Positions 7,505 through 9,847 of a DNA stretch of 9,847 bases are shown one piece after another; the first letter of the stretch is position 1, and every line of letters begins with the position of its first letter. Source of the DNA: an uncultured Collinsella sp. (GTDB lineage: Bacteria > Actinomycetota > Coriobacteriia > Coriobacteriales > Coriobacteriaceae); assembly GCA_905204635.1 (NCBI GenBank), contig CAJLAN010000045.1, forward strand, positions 1 to 9,847. The letters are read 5' to 3'. Made by a program: the position numbers and the translations under genes. The notes beneath the pieces are model-generated. The model worked only from the letters and a program-made list of their open reading frames with translations. It was not told the origin of the DNA and did no database searches.

Positions 7505-9400
7505 TTAAGCCGTATGCGCTTGCACAAGCGCCATCAGCTCATGCCAGGACCGGCGCTCGCGTAAGCGCTCGACCCCCTGGCGGTCCATAAAGATCTCAGC
7601 GAGCAGCGAGCTCAAGATCCGCGCCTCATCGCCGCCCGACCGGGCAAACGACACCATAAAGACGATATCGACCTCATGGCCGTATTCGTCCCAAAGAATG
7701 GGATGCTCGAGCAGGCCCACGGTAACAAAGGCCTCGGCGCTCAAAGGATGCATCCCATGGGGCATGGCCACCCCATTGCCAAACGAGGTGGCACTCGCGC
7801 TCTCGCGCTCGGCAACCTCTTGGGCAAACTGGGCATCGACACGGCCGCTCTCGACGGCGCGCTCGGAGAGATATCGGAGAACGGCCTGCTTCGATGACGC
7901 CTCAACGCGATTGAAGAACAGGGCACGGCTAAAGAAAGCGCTCAGGGAGTCCGATTGCGCAGCGTCATCACTCAGCACCTTGCGGATAGCGTTGACATCG
8001 CTCGTCTCCAAGAAGAAATCGGCCTCGCGGACGGGCACGGGCAACTTGACGTTGAGCGGCACCGTTGTGAACACGTAGTCGATGTGCGAAAAGTCGAGCG
8101 TTCCCACGCGGGCGACGTCGCATGTCTCAATCGACTCGATATACATACCAAACTGCTTGCGGTACTGGTGCTCGAGCATACGGGCGCTTCCCGCTCCCGA
8201 GGCGCACACGATCAGGATGCGTTTGCGACGCGGCTGGTCGGCTTGCTGCTCGAGGGCCAGGGCAAATGCCATGGCGATGTAGCCGAGCTCCTCATCAGAG
8301 GGCTGGCTGCCAAAATGACGCTCGAGTACCTGCGAGGTGCCGGCCGCCATCGAATAGGCCAACGGAAACCTCGTCTTGATATCGGGCAGCATGGGGTTAT
8401 CCATATGCATGTGATATTCAAGGCGATAGCCCAGAGGGCCAATATGCCGAGCAAGGTTCATGCGAAGTTCAAGATCGCTGCTAAAGTCAAACCTAAACTC
8501 ATCGTTGACCGCACATACCATCTCGGAAGCGATCTCCCACATCTCGTCCGAGATAACGGCCGAGCCCTTCTCGGGCACGCCCGTGCCCCTGCCGAGCAAA
8601 TGGATTGCGATAAAGGCAACCTCTTCTCGGGGCATGCTCACGCCCAGGGCATCCTTGATGTTTGCGGCAATCTGGAAAGCCGCAGCGTATTCGCGCGTTC
8701 CCTCCAGCTTTAAAACGTCCGATTCTGCAGCCGGGACATAGCAGCCCTGCTCGATGCGGCCAAGAGCGATGTAAAGATGCATGATGAGATTGCGGGATGC
8801 CAGCGAGCTCACCGTGACGGGCGAGGCAGTCAGGGCATCGTCCACACATGCGGTGATGGCCCGCAGGCGCTCGGCGAGCTCTGCATCGTCGGTGGAGGGC
8901 ACCACGGGCCTCACCAGCGAGGCCAGACACAGACGCCGTTGCGACTCCCCACCCGCAACGCGGATTCCGTAGCGAGGGCGCTTTTCGAGCGTCAAGTCAA
9001 ATTGGGCGAGTTTCTGCTCTACCAGACGCATGTCATTGGACAGAGTTCGCGCCGAAACGTAGAGTAAATCCGCATACTCCTCAATCGTCACCCACTGGGA
9101 CCGCATGAGAAGGTCGTTAAGAAGGAAGGACACACGGCCGTCGCGCGTATCAGGAATGCCCGGATGGGCCAGAGCCGCACCGTCTAGCAAGCGAGCAAGC
9201 TCATCTGCATGTGCAACATCGATACGATATTGCCCTTTGCTGCCAACGATGCGTGCAACCCCCGCAAGCTTGTCGTTTGCGCGATGGATATAGTTTCTCA
9301 CGGCGCGCTCGCTTACCTCGAGACGCTTGGCAAGCACCGCGACAGCGACAGGCTGAGCGTCCTCGATCATATTTACAAGCTGCTTGACGCGAGCATCCAT
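7505..9400 (-). CDS. BglG/LicR-type PRD transcriptional regulator with EIIB- and EIIA-like domains
   Basis: A 631-residue, multidomain PTS-controlled activator. Order: a helix-turn-helix (about 5-60), a second Mga-like HTH (about 92-150), PRD1 (about 180-280, His208 in LIMHLY and His267 in IAIHLLG), PRD2 (about 295-390, His319 in LARHIGP), an EIIB-like domain (393-480, Cys399 in LIVCASGAGSARML) and an EIIA domain (486-631, His548 in GVAMPHGMHP). Such proteins bind DNA and are switched by phosphorylation on these residues by HPr and the cognate EIIB, linking expression to substrate and to carbon status. PRD2 seems to lack its second histidine: GYIAMAFALALEQ (373-385) has Ala378 where His is usual. 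The N-terminal HTHs argue against RNA-binding antiterminators, which carry a CAT domain. The start at 9400 follows AAAGGAGGAGG. It is first in the minus-strand cluster and most likely controls the PTS genes directly downstream. Confidence 0.93.
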   Translation of the reverse strand: MDARVKQLVNMIEDAQPVAVAVLAKRLEVSERAVRNYIHRANDKLAGVARIVGSKGQYRIDVAHADELARLLDGAALAHPGIPDTRDGRVSFLLNDLLMRSQWVTIEEYADLLYVSARTLSNDMRLVEQKLAQFDLTLEKRPRYGIRVAGGESQRRLCLASLVRPVVPSTDDAELAERLRAITACVDDALTASPVTVSSLASRNLIMHLYIALGRIEQGCYVPAAESDVLKLEGTREYAAAFQIAANIKDALGVSMPREEVAFIAIHLLGRGTGVPEKGSAVISDEMWEIASEMVCAVNDEFRFDFSSDLELRMNLARHIGPLGYRLEYHMHMDNPMLPDIKTRFPLAYSMAAGTSQVLERHFGSQPSDEELGYIAMAFALALEQQADQPRRKRILIVCASGAGSARMLEHQYRKQFGMYIESIETCDVARVGTLDFSHIDYVFTTVPLNVKLPVPVREADFFLETSDVNAIRKVLSDDAAQSDSLSAFFSRALFFNRVEASSKQAVLRYLSERAVESGRVDAQFAQEVAERESASATSFGNGVAMPHGMHPLSAEAFVTVGLLEHPILWDEYGHEVDIVFMVSFARSGGDEARILSSLLAEIFMDRQGVERLRERRSWHELMALVQAHTA

Positions 9401-9530
9401 GTCCTCCTCCTTTCCCTGCGTCTAGTCTAACGCGGTAAAGAATGACACTCCACGTCGCGCTCGTTCCGCCAACGCGGAACAGGTTGCGGGGAGTCCAGCT
9501 GAACTTATAGGGAGCACGGAGAGAGGGCCC
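9401..9530 (-). promoter_or_regulatory. Upstream region of the PRD regulator with a perfect 7-bp inverted repeat
   Basis: The ribosome binding site is at its left end. GTTCCGC (9463-9469) and GCGGAAC (9474-9480) form a perfect inverted repeat with a 4-base gap, 63 bases or more upstream of the start codon. It could be an operator or a hairpin. On the minus strand TAGACT lies near 9427-9422 as a weak -10-like element, but no good -35 was seen, so the promoter is unresolved. Nothing else recognisable was found up to 9530. Confidence 0.3.
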
Positions 9531-9637
9531 GAAAGCAATGCGTCGGTGTGAGATGCGCTTTCCGCAGTCATTGGGGACAGACTTAAATGAGTAGTCATTG
9601 AGGACGTTCTTGTTTGACTAGTCGTTTAAGAACGTCC
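9531..9637 (+). repeat. REP-like repeat cluster, site 2
   Basis: In order it holds a degenerate palindrome (GAAAGC at 9531-9536, GCTTTC at 9557-9562) ending in the 15-nt motif GAGATGCGCTTTCCG (9550-9564); the GTCATTGGGGACAGACTTA unit (9567-9585, part of a 27-base exact match to 3464-3490); a diverged second unit, GTCATTGAGGAC (9594-9605); and a perfect 10-base inverted repeat, GGACGTTCTT (9602-9611) with AAGAACGTCC (9628-9637). The 16-base loop of that repeat contains the palindrome GACTAGTC (9616-9623). It shares two separate modules with the cluster at 3464-3805, though in a different order, so both belong to one repeat family. Confidence 0.8.
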
Positions 9638-9640
9638 ATT

Positions 9641-9847
9641 ACAGTCGAAATTGTCAGCCCGGGACCGTCTCGGGCTACGATTGAGGCGCGCCCAGAACGG
9701 GCCGCCGACCGGGCGCCCGCGCACGGCCGAACGTCCCTGCCCCCGAGAGGGCCCGTTGGGTGCTGCCGGCGCGGGACGCGCCGCCCCCGACGGCTGATAG
9801 GAAAGTGCCGGGCAGGCGCCGCGGCTGGTAATGTGAGTGGCGAGGGG
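9641..9847. other. GC-rich, palindrome-dense block running off the right edge
   Basis: By eye this is richer in G+C than the genes around it, especially from about 9680. Visible structures are AGCCCGGGA/TCTCGGGCT around a 3-base loop (9656-9676, with one G-U pair); CCCAgaACGGGCC (9691-9703) facing GGGCCCGTTGGG (9749-9760); the palindrome CGGGCGCCCG (9710-9719); and a perfect 7-base hairpin CGGCGCG-gga-CGCGCCG (9767-9783). A minus-strand frame enters from the right edge and stays open for 73 codons to a TAA at 9628-9626. Its Pro/Gly/Ala/Arg-rich product is not recognisable, and all three minus-strand frames are open over most of the block, so this is weak evidence for coding. It may be an intergenic structured RNA, the end of a mobile element, or the 3' end of a gene beyond the window. 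Confidence 0.4.

Noticed and set aside
9799..9813. Resemblance to the conserved RNase P RNA stretch AGGAAAGUCCGGGC
   Set aside because: The window has AGGAAAGTGCCGGGC, with one inserted base in a highly conserved core, and the rest of the RNA would lie outside the window. An Infernal search on extended sequence would decide; on what is visible it is probably chance.

Overview
The window is about 9.8 kb of GC-rich, tightly packed bacterial DNA. The gene set (an APC permease with an amidohydrolase, a surface C39-like peptidase, and a lactose/cellobiose-type PTS operon with a PRD regulator), the base composition and the short intergenic repeats suggest a gut actinobacterium of the Coriobacteriia, most likely Collinsella or a relative. 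This assignment is recall-based inference; no rRNA or marker gene is present.

Layout from left to right. (1) 1-2108, minus strand: an APC-family permease (2108-657) followed downstream by the start of an amidohydrolase (525 to the left edge, truncated), probably an uptake-and-hydrolysis pair for a small nitrogenous compound. (2) 2109-2463: a divergent spacer. (3) 2464-3465, plus strand: a membrane-anchored protein with a long basic, disordered N-terminus and an extracellular C39-like cysteine peptidase domain. (4) 3464-3810: a cluster of short repeats between convergent genes, made of REP-like GGGGAC units, a 15-bp perfect palindrome, and a 15-nt motif repeated at an exact 62-bp spacing. (5) 3853-9400, minus strand: a complete beta-glucoside utilisation module. 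Its order in the direction of transcription is a BglG/LicR-type PRD regulator, EIIA, EIIB, EIIC and a GH1 6-phospho-beta-glucosidase, closed by a strong intrinsic terminator. (6) 9531-9847: a second copy of the same repeats, then a very GC-rich, palindrome-dense block that runs off the right edge.

How the genes work together: the three PTS proteins import and phosphorylate a beta-glucoside (cellobiose-like or aryl-beta-glucoside), and the GH1 enzyme cleaves the 6-phospho product in the cytoplasm. The regulator carries two PRDs plus its own EIIB-like and EIIA-like domains, so phosphate flux through the PTS probably sets operon expression. The enzyme and transport part is ordinary. The least ordinary parts are the repeats, two of which flank the whole PTS module as direct copies about 6.1 kb apart, and the unexplained block at the right edge.
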